A stretch of 64,000 bases of DNA from Ornithinibacter aureus (GCF_009858245.1 NZ_VMSB01000001.1:1178001-1242000), one strand, 5' to 3'; positions 18,230-27,055 are shown, counted from the first letter of the stretch. The notes: generated by a model from the letters alone, not told the origin. A program made the numbers and translations.

Positions 18230-18286
18230 CACATCGGGAGCAGGGACTCACATCGGGAGCAAGGGCTCACATCGGGAGTACGGATC
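18230..18286. repeat. Three tandem 19-bp repeats upstream of the trans-sulfuration gene
   Basis: Units start at 18230, 18249 and 18268 with an exact 19-base period. The constant core is CACATCGGGAG followed by a variable 8-base tail. The array ends 22 bases before the GTG at 18309, so it overlaps the likely promoter or leader of that gene. It could be an operator array or a simple slippage product. Confidence 0.8.
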
Positions 18287-18308
18287 TGCGACGGCATACC
18301 CTGACGCC

Positions 18309-19415
18309 GTGACGATGACTCCCGGCCAGCCCGAGCACCCCGACACCGACCGCCTGTCCCCCGCGACCCGGGTTGTCGCCCTCGGCCGCGAGGAGGCTGC
18401 CCCGGGGCAGCAGGTCGGCGCGCCACTCGTGCTCAGCTCGACCTACCACGCCGGCGGCGACGTCATGTACGCCCGCTCGGGCAACCCGACGTGGAGCGCC
18501 TTCGAGCAGGCCCTGGGCAACCTGGAGGGCGGGGACGCACTCGTCCTTGCGTCCGGCATGGCCGCCGTGTCCGCCGCGCTGTCCCTGCTCCCCCACGGCG
18601 GCACCGTCGTCGCCCCAGACGCGGCCTACAACGGTGTCGTCGCCACCCTGGAAGCCCGCGAGGCCGAAGGGGCAGCCACCGTGCGCCGGGTCGACGTCAC
18701 CGACACCGCCGCCGTCATCGCAGCCCTCGACGGCGCCGACCTGCTCTGGCTCGAGTCACCGACCAACCCGCTGCTCGAGGTTGCCGACCTGCCGAGGCTG
18801 CTCGGCGCCGCCCACGACCAAGGGGTGCTCTCGGTCGTCGACAACACCTTCGCCACCCCCTTGCTGCAGCGCCCGCTGGAGCACGGGGCGGATGTCGTCG
18901 TGCACTCGGTCACCAAGTACCTCGCGGGGCACAGCGATGTGCTGCTCGGCGCCGTCGTCACGGCCTCCACACCGGCCGGCCGGGCCCTCCACGAGCGCGT
19001 GGTCACCCACCGCACCCTGCACGGCGCGATCGCCGGCCCGATGGAGGTCTGGCTCGCACTGCGCGGGTTGCGCACCCTGCACCTGCGGGTCGAACGGGCC
19101 CAGGCCAGCGCCCGTGAACTCGCCACTCGCCTGGCGAGCCATCGCGCGGTGACGCGCGTACGGCATCCGGGATGGGGCGGGATCGTGTCGATCGAGGTCG
19201 CGGGCGGGGCGGATGCCGCGCAGCGACTCTGCGAGTCGACGCACCTGTGGGTGTACTCGACGAGCCTGGGCGGGGTGGAGAGCCAGCTGGAGCGGCGACG
19301 CCGCATCCCGAGCGAACCGCCGCAGGTACCCGAGAACCTCGTGCGGCTCTCGGTCGGCATCGAGGACGTCGACGACCTCTGGAACGACCTGAGCCAGGCC
19401 CTCGACCGGGCCTGA
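18309..19415 (+). CDS. Cys/Met-metabolism PLP enzyme (cystathionine gamma-lyase/synthase-like)
   Basis: PLP-dependent enzyme of 368 residues in the trans-sulfuration family. Start is GTG 18309 or ATG 18315. GAPLVLSSTYH, YARSGNPTWSAFEQALGNLEGG, LESPTNPLLEVADLP, SVVDNTFATPLLQRPLEHGADVVVHSVTKYLAGHSDVL (the Lys of SVTKY is the PLP ligand) and the late SLGGVESQLERRRR are visible. The usual HPASMTH segment after SLGGVES is replaced by a short Arg-rich stretch, a feature of one actinobacterial subgroup, so exact specificity (gamma-lyase, gamma-synthase or methionine gamma-lyase) is open. It is isolated on the plus strand between ddl and gpsA. Confidence 0.85.
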   Translation: MTMTPGQPEHPDTDRLSPATRVVALGREEAAPGQQVGAPLVLSSTYHAGGDVMYARSGNPTWSAFEQALGNLEGGDALVLASGMAAVSAALSLLPHGGTVVAPDAAYNGVVATLEAREAEGAATVRRVDVTDTAAVIAALDGADLLWLESPTNPLLEVADLPRLLGAAHDQGVLSVVDNTFATPLLQRPLEHGADVVVHSVTKYLAGHSDVLLGAVVTASTPAGRALHERVVTHRTLHGAIAGPMEVWLALRGLRTLHLRVERAQASARELATRLASHRAVTRVRHPGWGGIVSIEVAGGADAAQRLCESTHLWVYSTSLGGVESQLERRRRIPSEPPQVPENLVRLSVGIEDVDDLWNDLSQALDRA

Positions 19416-19435
19416 CCCTCCACCTCACCGCTGCG

Positions 19436-20434
19436 TCAGGCGGTTTCGGCCTTGCGGGGGCGCGAGAGCAGGGCCGAGACGACCTCCTGGGCGCTGCGGT
19501 CGTGCTGGATCATCGCGTCGACCTGCTCGATGATCGGCACGTCGACACCGGTGTGCCGCGCCAGCTCGAGGATCGAGGTGCACGACTTCACACCCTCGGC
19601 CGTCTGCTTCGTGACGGCGATGACCTCCGAGACGGCCAGCCCCTGCCCGAGGCGCACCCCGAACGAGTGGTTGCGCGACAGCGGCGACATGCACGTCGCG
19701 ATGAGGTCACCGACCCCGGCGAGCCCCGCGAACGTCGGGGCCTCCCCGCCGAGAGCCATCCCGAGGCGCATCGTCTCGGCCAGGCCGCGGGTGATGATCG
19801 AGGCCTTGGAGTTGTCGCCCATGCCCAGGCCCTCGGCCATGCCGACGGCCAGCGCGATGACGTTCTTCACGGCGCCGCAGATCTCGGTCCCGACCACGTC
19901 GGAGCCGGTGTAGGGGCGGAAGTACGGCGCCGCACAGGCAGCGGCGACGAGCTCGGCCATCGCCGCGCTCGACGACGCGACGACCGAGGCCGCCGGCTGC
20001 TTGACGGCGATCTCGCGGGCCAGGTTCGGCCCGGAGACGATGACGACGCGCTCGGGCTCGACGCCACCGACCTCCGAGATCACCTCGGACATCCGACGGG
20101 TCGTCCCCAGCTCGACCCCCTTCATGAGCGACACGATCGCCGCCGACGACGGCAGCACCGATCCCCAGGCCTCGAGGTTGGCGCGCAGCGTCTGGGACGG
20201 CACCGCGAGCACGACGATGTCGGCACCAGCGGCGGCCTCGAACGGGTCGCTCGTGGCACGAATGGTGCTCGGCAGGCGCAGCTCGGGCAGGTAGTCCTCG
20301 TTGGTGCCGGCATTGATCTGGTCGACGACCTCCTGCCGGCGGCCCCACATCGTCACGTTCGTGCCGGCATCCGCGAGCACCGACGCGTACGCCGTGCCCC
20401 AGCTTCCCGTGCCGTACACCGCTGCGCTCGTCAT
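19436..20434 (-). CDS. gpsA: NAD(P)-dependent glycerol-3-phosphate dehydrogenase
   Basis: Produces sn-glycerol-3-phosphate for phospholipid synthesis from dihydroxyacetone phosphate. The ATG at 20434 (MTSAAVYGTGSWGTAYASVLADAG) opens directly with the Rossmann GxGxxG motif, giving 332 residues. Catalytic and substrate-binding segments GPNLAREIA, CGAVKNVIALAVGMAEGLGMGDN and LAGVGDLIATC are intact. The start overlaps the plsC stop (20431), so the acyltransferase that consumes its product is translated just before it on the same mRNA, a functional pairing conserved in actinobacteria. Confidence 0.97.
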   Translation of the reverse strand: MTSAAVYGTGSWGTAYASVLADAGTNVTMWGRRQEVVDQINAGTNEDYLPELRLPSTIRATSDPFEAAAGADIVVLAVPSQTLRANLEAWGSVLPSSAAIVSLMKGVELGTTRRMSEVISEVGGVEPERVVIVSGPNLAREIAVKQPAASVVASSSAAMAELVAAACAAPYFRPYTGSDVVGTEICGAVKNVIALAVGMAEGLGMGDNSKASIITRGLAETMRLGMALGGEAPTFAGLAGVGDLIATCMSPLSRNHSFGVRLGQGLAVSEVIAVTKQTAEGVKSCTSILELARHTGVDVPIIEQVDAMIQHDRSAQEVVSALLSRPRKAETA

Positions 20435-21189
20435 GAGGCCTCCTTGAGGGGTCGTGGTCTGCCGATGGGGGTCACGCCGGCGGCGCGGGGGTCGAAGCGG
20501 ATGCCGGGAGCGCGCTCCCCGCGCACCCCCTCCAGATCGGTGGTCAGGGCGGCCATGATCCGGTCGGTGGCGTCCTGGAGCACCTCGGCGGTCAGCGGCA
20601 GGCCTCGCAGGTCGTCGAGCTCGACCGGTGGGCCTGCGTGCACGATCATCGTCTTGCGCGGCAGCAGGTGCGGCCAGTGCCGATAGGGCCCGAGGATCTC
20701 GTGGGCGCCCCACGAGACGACCGGAACGACGGGGCAGCCGGTCTCCAGCGCCACCCGGGCAGCGCCGGTCTTCCCCCGCATCGGCCACAGGTCGGGGTCG
20801 CGGGTGAGGGTGCCCTCGGGGTAGATCGCGACGACCTTTCCGGCCCGCACGGCCTCGACGGCACTGCGGAAGGCGTGGATGGCCCGGCCCGACTCGCGGT
20901 GCACACGGATCTGGTCGGCCCTGGTGAGGATCCAGCCGACGACAGGGATGCGGAAGACCTCGACCTTGCCGAGGAACCGGGGCGAGAAGCCGTGGTCGAC
21001 GAGGAAGTGCCCGAAGACGAACGGATCGAGGTGGGAGTAGTGGTTGGTGACGACGACGAAGCCACCCTCGGTCGGGAGGTTCTCCTGACCGGACCAGCGA
21101 CGCTTGGTGAAGATCATCAGCAGCGGTCGCAGCAGGGCCACGACAAAGCGGTAGGCACGAGGCCTGGAGTGGTCCGTCGGGATGCTCAC
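20431..21189 (-). CDS. plsC: 1-acyl-sn-glycerol-3-phosphate acyltransferase
   Basis: Lysophosphatidate acyltransferase of the inner membrane. From the GTG at 21189 (VSIPTDHSRPRAYRFVVALLRPLLMIF) the protein is 252 residues; GGAAGG lies a few bases upstream, and the longer frame above it runs into the divergent cofC promoter. The NHxxxxD motif is NHYSHLDPF, the EGT motif is YPEGTLTRD, and a GCPVVPVVSWG segment follows. One N-terminal hydrophobic segment anchors it. It overlaps gpsA by 4 bases and diverges from cofC across 90 bases. Confidence 0.92.
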   Translation of the reverse strand: MSIPTDHSRPRAYRFVVALLRPLLMIFTKRRWSGQENLPTEGGFVVVTNHYSHLDPFVFGHFLVDHGFSPRFLGKVEVFRIPVVGWILTRADQIRVHRESGRAIHAFRSAVEAVRAGKVVAIYPEGTLTRDPDLWPMRGKTGAARVALETGCPVVPVVSWGAHEILGPYRHWPHLLPRKTMIVHAGPPVELDDLRGLPLTAEVLQDATDRIMAALTTDLEGVRGERAPGIRFDPRAAGVTPIGRPRPLKEAS

Positions 21190-21279
21190 GCGCTGCCTTC
21201 CGTGCGGGCGGGTCACCGCATTGTGGTCTGCGACAGCGGCGATGTCGAGCATGACGCCACGTGTTGGCAGGATCAGGGC

Positions 21280-22143
21280 GTGCCCGATCTCGTTCCGCAG
21301 TGGGCGGCCGTCGTCCCGGTCAAGGGCGGGCCGCAGGCCAAGAGCCGGTTGGCCCTGCCCGGCGCCGCCCGCAGCGACCTCGCGAACGCGTTCGCCCGTG
21401 ACACCGTCGCCGCTGTGATCGAGGCGCTCGAGGGGATGCCGGTGCTCGTCGTGACCTCGGACCCCGCGGCCACCTCGTGGGTCGCGACTGGTGGTGCGCG
21501 GCTCGTCCCCGACCCCGGTCTGGGTCTGGATGCCGCGGTGGCGGCCGGATGCCGGGTCGCCGCCGGCGACGGAGCGACCCGCATCGCGGTGGTCCTGGGC
21601 GACCACCCGGCGCTGCGCGCCGCGGACGTGAGGGTCGCGCTCGAGGCGGCCGGACGGCATCCGGCAGCAGTCGTCCCTGACGCCGACGGCCTGGGCACGG
21701 CGATGTTGACCCTGACCGTGCGCGAGGGCGAGTCGACGGCCGCGGTGCGCACGGCGTTCGGTGCCGGCAGCGCCGCGGCGCACGAGGCCCTGGGGCACGT
21801 ACGGCTCGACCTCGACCTGCCGGGGCTGCGGGTCGACGTCGACGATGCCCGGTCGCTCGCGCAGGCCGTGCGGCTGGGGCTCGGCCCACACACCACCCGG
21901 GCACTGGCTCGCGCTACGGTTCACGGTGTGCAGGCCACCATCCACCGCATCGCCGACGACGGCTCCGGCTCGGCCCTGCTCGACGACGGCGTGGAGGTCG
22001 ACCTGCCACCGGACGCCGCGCAGCGCAGCGGGCTGCGCCACCTGCGGGTGGGCCAGCGGGTGAGCATCGAACTCGACGAGAGTGGGGCTGCGGCGACCCG
22101 GGTGTGGATCACCGGGATCGGGCCCGGCGAGGACATCCACTGA
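21280..22143 (+). CDS. cofC: Phosphoenolpyruvate/2-phospholactate guanylyltransferase (CofC/FbiD) with C-terminal beta-rich extension
   Basis: Nucleotidyltransferase of coenzyme F420 synthesis; in actinobacteria it activates PEP with GTP. The GTG at 21280 starts (M)PDLVPQWAAVVPVKGGPQAKSRL. VVPVKGGPQAKSRL is the nucleotide-binding signature, and GDHPALRAADV and PDADGLGTAMLTL are conserved. The CofC domain ends near residue 215 (VRLGLGPHTTRAL). The same frame continues without a stop for about 72 more residues (VQATIHRIADDGSGSALL to the end), a short beta-rich module with a LLDDG turn and LRVGQRVSIEL that resembles a cold-shock/OB-like fold. A GTG at 21928 could also initiate that module separately. 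It diverges from plsC and converges with murA. Confidence 0.85.
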   Translation: MPDLVPQWAAVVPVKGGPQAKSRLALPGAARSDLANAFARDTVAAVIEALEGMPVLVVTSDPAATSWVATGGARLVPDPGLGLDAAVAAGCRVAAGDGATRIAVVLGDHPALRAADVRVALEAAGRHPAAVVPDADGLGTAMLTLTVREGESTAAVRTAFGAGSAAAHEALGHVRLDLDLPGLRVDVDDARSLAQAVRLGLGPHTTRALARATVHGVQATIHRIADDGSGSALLDDGVEVDLPPDAAQRSGLRHLRVGQRVSIELDESGAAATRVWITGIGPGEDIH

Positions 22144-22199
22144 CGCTGGGGTGCCCGGCTGTGCAGCCCTGACCGGGATCGGCGACAGGGCGCTCGACG

Positions 22200-23516
22200 T
22201 CAGGGGAGCTTGTAGACGGCCCCGAGGTTGTCGAGCTTTTCGGAGAAGCGCTCGTACCCGCGGTGGATGAGGTCGATGCCGTGCACCGTGGAGCGGCCCT
22301 GCGCCGCCAGGGCGGCGATGACGTAGCTGAACCCGCCACGCAGGTCGGGCACGGTGATCTCCGCCGCCTGCAGCGGGGTCGGGCCGGAGATGACCGCAGA
22401 GTGCTGGTAGTTCGCCCGCCCGAACCGGCACGGCGAGCCTCCCAGGCACTCACGGAAGGTCTGGATGTGCGCCCCCGCGTCGACGAGTGCGTCGGTGAAG
22501 CCGAGCCGGTTCTCGTAGACCGTCTCGTGGACGATGGAGAGCCCCGCGGTCTGGGTGAGTGCGACGACGAGCGGCTGCTGCCAGTCGGTCATGAACCCGG
22601 GGTGCACGTCGGTCTCGATGGCGATGGAGTTCAGCGTGCCCCCCGGGTGCCAGAACCGGATGCCGTCGTCGTCGATCTCGAACTTGCCCCCGATGCGTCG
22701 GAAGACGTTGAGGAACGGCATCATCGGCAGCTGCTGGGCGCCGCGGACGTAGATGTCACCACGGGTGGCCAGCGCCGCGCAGGCCCAGGAGCCGGCCTCG
22801 ATGCGGTCGGGGATCGCGAGGTGGTCGAACCCGCCGAGCCGGTCGACGCCCTCGATGAGGATGACCCGGTCGGTCTGGACCGAGATGATCGCGCCCATCT
22901 TCTGCAGGATGGCGATGAGGTCCATGATCTCGGGCTCGATCGCGGCACCCCGCAACGTCGTGCGACCGATGGCGCGCACGGCGGTGAGCAGCACCTGCTC
23001 GGTCGCCCCAACGCTCGGGTACGGCAGGTGGATGTCAGCGGCGTGCAGTCCGTTGGGCGCGGTCAGGCGCAGGCCGTCCTGGCGCTTCTCGACCACCGCC
23101 CCGAAGGTGCGCAGCACGTCGAGGTGGTAGTTGATGGGGCGTTCGCCGATGCGGCAGCCCCCGAGGTCGGGGATGAACGCCTCGCCCAGGCGGTGGAGCA
23201 GCGGGCCGCAGAGCAGCACGGGCACCCGGGAGGAGCCGGCATGGGTGTCGATGTCGGCGATGTGGGCCTGTTCGACGTTGGTCGGGTCGAGGACCAGTTC
23301 ACCGTCACGATCGGTGGAGTCGATGACGACCCCGTGCAGCTCAAGGAGGCCGCTGACGATCTGCACGTCGGAGATCTCGGGCACGCCTCGCAGGCGACAC
23401 CTTTCCTCGGCCAGCATCACCGCGACCATGGCCTTGGAGACCAGGTTCTTGGCGCCCCTGACCTCGATGTCACCAACGAGCGGGGAGCCGCCGTCGACGA
23501 CGAGGGATGAGGTCAT
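22200..23516 (-). CDS. murA: UDP-N-acetylglucosamine 1-carboxyvinyltransferase
   Basis: First committed step of peptidoglycan synthesis: enolpyruvyl transfer from PEP to UDP-GlcNAc. The ATG at 23516 (MTSSLVVDGGSPLVGDIEVRGAKN) gives 438 residues. The substrate Lys-Asn pair is GAKN, and the catalytic Cys that fosfomycin alkylates is present in LGGCRIGERPINYH. SVGATEQVLLTAV and WQQPLVVALTQ complete the inside-out barrel signature. It is separated from hup by 65 bases on the same strand. It converges with cofC. Confidence 0.96.
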   Translation of the reverse strand: MTSSLVVDGGSPLVGDIEVRGAKNLVSKAMVAVMLAEERCRLRGVPEISDVQIVSGLLELHGVVIDSTDRDGELVLDPTNVEQAHIADIDTHAGSSRVPVLLCGPLLHRLGEAFIPDLGGCRIGERPINYHLDVLRTFGAVVEKRQDGLRLTAPNGLHAADIHLPYPSVGATEQVLLTAVRAIGRTTLRGAAIEPEIMDLIAILQKMGAIISVQTDRVILIEGVDRLGGFDHLAIPDRIEAGSWACAALATRGDIYVRGAQQLPMMPFLNVFRRIGGKFEIDDDGIRFWHPGGTLNSIAIETDVHPGFMTDWQQPLVVALTQTAGLSIVHETVYENRLGFTDALVDAGAHIQTFRECLGGSPCRFGRANYQHSAVISGPTPLQAAEITVPDLRGGFSYVIAALAAQGRSTVHGIDLIHRGYERFSEKLDNLGAVYKLP

Positions 23517-23581
23517 GGGCCAAGCCAAACACACCCGCGCACCGGGTGCGGCAGAACGATCACCGACATCTGGCAGTGAGA

Positions 23582-23935
23582 TCAGGCGGACGCCGACTTC
23601 TTGGCCGCTGCCGTGCCTGCCGGGGCGCGACCGGTCGCAGTGCCGTCCTTGGGCAGGGTGTGCGGCTCCTTGACATAGGACTTGAACGCGGTGCCGGCCC
23701 GAAAGCGCGGCGCCTTGACCTCGGGAATGCGCACCGAGGTCCCGGTGTGCGGGTTGCGGCCGGTGCGGGGTGCCCGCTCGACCCGATCGAACGTGCCGAA
23801 ACCGGTGATCGACACCTTCCCACCCCGGGACACTTCCCGGATGATGGTGTCGAGAACGGCATCCAGTGCTTCCCCTGCCGCTTTGCGGCTGCCGAACGTC
23901 GACTCCAGTTCCTTGACCAGATCTGCCTTGTTCAC
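23582..23935 (-). CDS. hup: DNA-binding protein HU
   Basis: Nucleoid-associated protein that bends and compacts DNA. The first 90 residues are a standard HU: MNKADLVKELESTFGSRKAAGEALDAVLDTI, GGKVSITGFGTFDRVERAPRTGRNPHTG (DNA-contacting arm) and VPxFRAGxxFK-type RFRAGTAFKSYV. A short Ala/Lys/Gly tail of about 20 residues follows, much shorter than the lysine-rich PAKKA tails of mycobacterial HupB. The gene is upstream of murA and downstream of leuCD, matching the actinobacterial leuCD-hup order. A 216-base non-coding region precedes it and presumably holds its promoter. Confidence 0.96.
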   Translation of the reverse strand: MNKADLVKELESTFGSRKAAGEALDAVLDTIIREVSRGGKVSITGFGTFDRVERAPRTGRNPHTGTSVRIPEVKAPRFRAGTAFKSYVKEPHTLPKDGTATGRAPAGTAAAKKSASA

Positions 23936-24151
23936 GTGGACTTACCCCAAACTCTGAAAAGCGCGCCGGGCGCAACACAATCGTGGACCGCCGAATGACC
24001 GGTCCGGCACCGACGGTAGGGCCATCGAACGCCCTCGTCCACCGCTAGCGGCACGCTGTCAGGCGAGGTTGGACGCCGCTCAGCGAGCGCCCGAACAGGA
24101 CCGCACGCAGGGTTTGAGGTAATCGATTGCGGCAGTTCCACGCTCGCACGC

Positions 24152-24742
24152 TCAGCCGGTGACGGCCGGCTTCCAGATCGGACGCGAACCTTCGAAAGTA
24201 GAAATATCACCCTCGTGACGAAGCGTGAGACTGATGTCGTCATGGCCCTCGAGCAGGCGCCACCGCGTGTAGTCGTCGACCTCGAAACGGGCCACGAGAT
24301 CACCGGCGGTGATGGTGCGTGAGACCAGGTCGACGGTGACGGAGGTGCCGGGGTGGTTCTCAAGCAGCTTCCAGAGCAGCTCGACGTCGTCCTGGCTGCA
24401 CTGGGCCGTCAGCAGCCCCTGCTTGCCGCTGTTGCCGCGGAAGATGTCGGCGAACCGCGAGGAGATGACGACCCGGAAGCCGTAGTTCATCAGCGCCCAG
24501 ACCGCGTGCTCGCGCGAGGACCCGGTCCCGAAGTCCGGCCCGGCCACGAGCACCGATCCGGCCGCGTAGTTCGGGTCGTTCAGCACGAACGTCTCATCGC
24601 CACGCCAGGCGGCGAACAGGCCGTCCTCGAAGCCGGTGCGGGTGACCCGCTTGAGGTAGACGGCCGGGATGATCTGGTCGGTGTCGACGTTGCTGCGGCG
24701 CAGCGGCACACCGACGCCGGTGTGGGTGGTGAAGGCTTCCAT
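24152..24742 (-). CDS. leuD: 3-isopropylmalate dehydratase small subunit
   Basis: Swivelling small subunit of isopropylmalate isomerase in leucine synthesis. 196 residues: [39 protein letters not shown] is the classic beginning, and [23 protein letters not shown] is the substrate loop. It overlaps leuC as TGATG. Together with LeuC it also isomerises citramalate, which links it to cimA at 36220 in isoleucine synthesis. Confidence 0.97.
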   Translation of the reverse strand: MEAFTTHTGVGVPLRRSNVDTDQIIPAVYLKRVTRTGFEDGLFAAWRGDETFVLNDPNYAAGSVLVAGPDFGTGSSREHAVWALMNYGFRVVISSRFADIFRGNSGKQGLLTAQCSQDDVELLWKLLENHPGTSVTVDLVSRTITAGDLVARFEVDDYTRWRLLEGHDDISLTLRHEGDISTFEGSRPIWKPAVTG

Positions 24743-26157
24743 CAGTTGCTCCCTGCGGTCACGGGCTCGAGATCGGCCGGGCTCGACAGCGTCCCGCGCA
24801 CGGCGGTGGCTGCTGCGACGAGTGGGCTCACGAGGTGGGTGCGCCCGCCCTTGCCCTGGCGCCCCTCGAAGTTGCGGTTGGAGGTCGACGCGCTGCGCTC
24901 CCCCGGCGCGAGCTGGTCAGGGTTCATCCCGAGGCACATCGAGCACCCGGGCAGGCGCCACTCGGCACCGGCGGCCGTGAAGACCTCGTGCAGGCCCTCG
25001 CTCTCGGCCTGGAGCCGAACCCGGGCCGATCCGGGGACGACGAGCATCCGCACACCCTCGGCGACCTGACGGCCCTCCAGCACGGAGGCCGCGGCCCGCA
25101 GGTCCTCGATGCGTCCGTTCGTGCAGGACCCGAGGAAGACCGTGTCGACGTGGACGTCGCGCAGCGGCGTGCCGGCCTCCAGGCCCATGTACTCCAGGGC
25201 CCGGCGGGCGTTGGCCTTGTCGTTCTCGTCCGGCATCAGCTCGGGGTCCGGCACGGACGAGCCGAGCGGCGCACCCTGACCGGGGTTGGTCCCCCACGTG
25301 ACGAAGGGGGTGAGGGCCGCGGCGTCGAGGACGACCTCGTCGTCGAAGACGGCGTCGTCGTCACTGCGCAGCTCGCTCCAGGCGGCGACCGCGGCATCCC
25401 AGTCGGCGCCGGTCGGTGCGTGGTCGCGTCCGCGCAAGTACTCGAAGGTCGTCTCGTCGGGGGCGATCATGCCGGCGCGGGCACCGGCCTCGATCGACAT
25501 GTTGCACACCGTCATCCGGGCTTCCATCGACAGCGCACGGATGGCGCTCCCGCGGTACTCCAGGACGTAGCCCTGGCCACCTCCGGTGCCGATCCGCGCG
25601 ATGACGGCGAGCACGATGTCCTTGGCCGTGACGCCGTCGGCGAGGTCGCCCTCCACCGTGATGGCCATGGTCTTGAACGGCTTCAGCGGCAGGGTCTGGG
25701 TCGCGAGCACGTGTTCGACCTCGGAGGTCCCGATGCCGAAGGCCAGGGCGCCGAACGCCCCGTGCGTCGAGGTGTGGCTGTCACCGCACACGATGGTCAT
25801 GCCCGGCTGGGTCAGCCCCAGCTGCGGTCCGACGACGTGCACGATGCCCTGCTCGGCGTCCCCCATCGGGTAGAGCGTGACGCCGAACTCCTCGCAGTTG
25901 CGGCGCAGGGTCTCGACCTGGGTCCGGCTCACCGGGTCGGTGATCGGGCCGGGGGTGGTCGGGACGTTGTGGTCCTCGGTCGCGAGGGTCAGGTCAGGCC
26001 GGCGCACCGGGCGCCCGGCGAGGCGCAACCCGTCGAACGCCTGCGGACTGGTCACCTCGTGGAGCAGGTGCAGGTCGATGTAGAGCAGATCGGGTTCGCC
26101 CTCCCCGCGGTGCACCACATGGGACTCCCAGACCTTCTCGGCCAGAGTTCCGGCCAT
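24742..26157 (-). CDS. leuC: 3-isopropylmalate dehydratase large subunit
   Basis: Iron-sulfur subunit of isopropylmalate isomerase, 471 residues from the ATG at 26157 ([39 protein letters not shown] is the family start; only the beginning is needed to place it). The [4Fe-4S] cysteines are in [13 protein letters not shown] and [10 protein letters not shown], and [19 protein letters not shown] is present. A ribosome-binding site GGAGGTGG precedes the ATG. It is divergent from ndgR, the IclR-family regulator of leuCD in actinobacteria. The 5' leader contains a perfect 8-bp inverted repeat. Confidence 0.97.
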   Translation of the reverse strand: MAGTLAEKVWESHVVHRGEGEPDLLYIDLHLLHEVTSPQAFDGLRLAGRPVRRPDLTLATEDHNVPTTPGPITDPVSRTQVETLRRNCEEFGVTLYPMGDAEQGIVHVVGPQLGLTQPGMTIVCGDSHTSTHGAFGALAFGIGTSEVEHVLATQTLPLKPFKTMAITVEGDLADGVTAKDIVLAVIARIGTGGGQGYVLEYRGSAIRALSMEARMTVCNMSIEAGARAGMIAPDETTFEYLRGRDHAPTGADWDAAVAAWSELRSDDDAVFDDEVVLDAAALTPFVTWGTNPGQGAPLGSSVPDPELMPDENDKANARRALEYMGLEAGTPLRDVHVDTVFLGSCTNGRIEDLRAAASVLEGRQVAEGVRMLVVPGSARVRLQAESEGLHEVFTAAGAEWRLPGCSMCLGMNPDQLAPGERSASTSNRNFEGRQGKGGRTHLVSPLVAAATAVRGTLSSPADLEPVTAGSN

Positions 26158-26176
26158 TGCTCCACCTCCACGACGT

Positions 26177-26194
26177 GACCGCCGCTCGGCGGTC
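26177..26194. promoter_or_regulatory. Inverted repeat in the leuC leader
   Basis: GACCGCCG (26177-26184), a 2-base centre, then CGGCGGTC (26187-26194): perfect arms 20 bases upstream of the leuC start codon. It could be a hairpin in the leuC 5' untranslated region or an operator half. No T-run follows, so it is not a terminator. Confidence 0.5.
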
Positions 26195-26278
26195 TCACGA
26201 CTTCGACGCATGCGGACGCCCGCGTCGGGCGCCATCGCTGTCCGTCGAGATTCGCACGGGCAGATGGCCAACGAACGT

Positions 26279-26299
26279 GCGTCTCAGGCAATGAGACGC
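26279..26299. promoter_or_regulatory. Candidate NdgR operator in the leuC-ndgR divergent region
   Basis: A perfect palindrome with 8-bp arms GCGTCTCA and TGAGACGC separated by the 5 bases GGCAA. It directly abuts the ndgR -10 hexamer and is the only perfect dyad of this size in the upstream half of the divergent region. NdgR is known in Streptomyces to bind in this interval; the exact site here is inference from symmetry and position. Confidence 0.7.
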
Positions 26300-26305
26300 T
26301 AATAT
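26300..26305 (+). promoter_or_regulatory. -10 box of ndgR with leaderless spacing
   Basis: TAATAT is followed by 6 bases and then the ATG at 26312, so transcription would begin at or next to the start codon. No ribosome-binding site is present, which agrees with a leaderless mRNA. No good -35 is visible; the operator palindrome occupies that space. Confidence 0.65.
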
Positions 26306-26311
26306 CAAGAC

Positions 26312-27055
26312 ATGGACAACACCAGTGGCGTCGGGGTGCTCGACAAGGCGGCGATCGTGCTCAGCGCCCTCGAGGCCGGCCCGTCGACCCTCGCCCAGCT
26401 CGTGACGGCGACCGGCCTGGCCCGCCCGACGGCCCACCGGCTGGCCGTCGCGCTCGAGCACCACCGACTGGTCACCCGCGACCTGCAGGGCCGCTTCATC
26501 CTCGGCCCCCGCCTCGGCGAGCTGGCCGCCGCCGCCGGCGAGGACCGCCTGCTCGCCGCTGCTGGCCCCGTCCTCGGCGCGCTGCGCGACCACACCAACG
26601 AGAGCGCCCAGCTGTTCCGGCGCCAGGGTGAGCACCGGGTCTGCGTCTCCGCGGCGGAGCGCCCGGTCGGCCTGCGCGACTCCATCCCGGTGGGGGCTGC
26701 GCTGTCGATGCGCGCCGGGTCGGCCGCTCAGGTCCTGCTGGCCTGGGAGGAGCCGGACCGCCTGCACCGCGGCCTCCAGGGAGCGGCCTTCACCGCGACG
26801 TCGCTGTCGGGGGTGCGGCGCCGTGGCTGGGCCCAGAGCGTCGGCGAGCGCGAGCCGGGGGTGGCCTCGGTGTCGGCACCGGTGCGCTCCCCCTCCGGGC
26901 GGGTCATCGCCGCGGTCTCCATCTCCGGACCGATCGAGCGTTTGTCGCGCCAGCCGGGTCGGCTCCACGCCGCGACCGTCATCGCCGGCGCGAACAAGCT
27001 CACCGAGGTCCTCGCCCGCCACGCTGCGCAGCAGGACGCCCAGAACAACGCCTGA
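26312..27055 (+). CDS. ndgR: IclR-family transcriptional regulator NdgR
   Basis: Regulator of branched-chain amino acid genes in actinobacteria (NdgR in Streptomyces, LtbR in Corynebacterium). 247 residues: an N-terminal winged helix-turn-helix (VLDKAAIVLSALEAGPSTLAQLVTATGLARPTAHRLAVALEHHRLV) and a C-terminal IclR effector domain beginning near residue 75 (RLGELAAAAGEDRLL). VASVSAPVRSPSGRVIAAVSISGP is the typical effector-domain core. It is divergent from leuCD, its expected target. The promoter is apparently leaderless and abuts a perfect palindrome, which suggests autoregulation. The effector is not deducible here. Confidence 0.93.
   Translation: MDNTSGVGVLDKAAIVLSALEAGPSTLAQLVTATGLARPTAHRLAVALEHHRLVTRDLQGRFILGPRLGELAAAAGEDRLLAAAGPVLGALRDHTNESAQLFRRQGEHRVCVSAAERPVGLRDSIPVGAALSMRAGSAAQVLLAWEEPDRLHRGLQGAAFTATSLSGVRRRGWAQSVGEREPGVASVSAPVRSPSGRVIAAVSISGPIERLSRQPGRLHAATVIAGANKLTEVLARHAAQQDAQNNA

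Noticed and set aside
18230-18286. CRISPR-like array
   Set aside because: Three directly abutting 19-base units have no spacers, and there are no cas genes anywhere in the window.
17274-18308. Upstream extension of the trans-sulfuration frame across the ddl gene
   Set aside because: The extension has no similarity to anything and is antisense to ddl; starts at 18309 or 18315 fit the family and follow the promoter-region repeats.
22200-23516. MurA paralogue lacking the fosfomycin-target cysteine
   Set aside because: The Cys is present in LGGCRIGERP, so it is a normal MurA.
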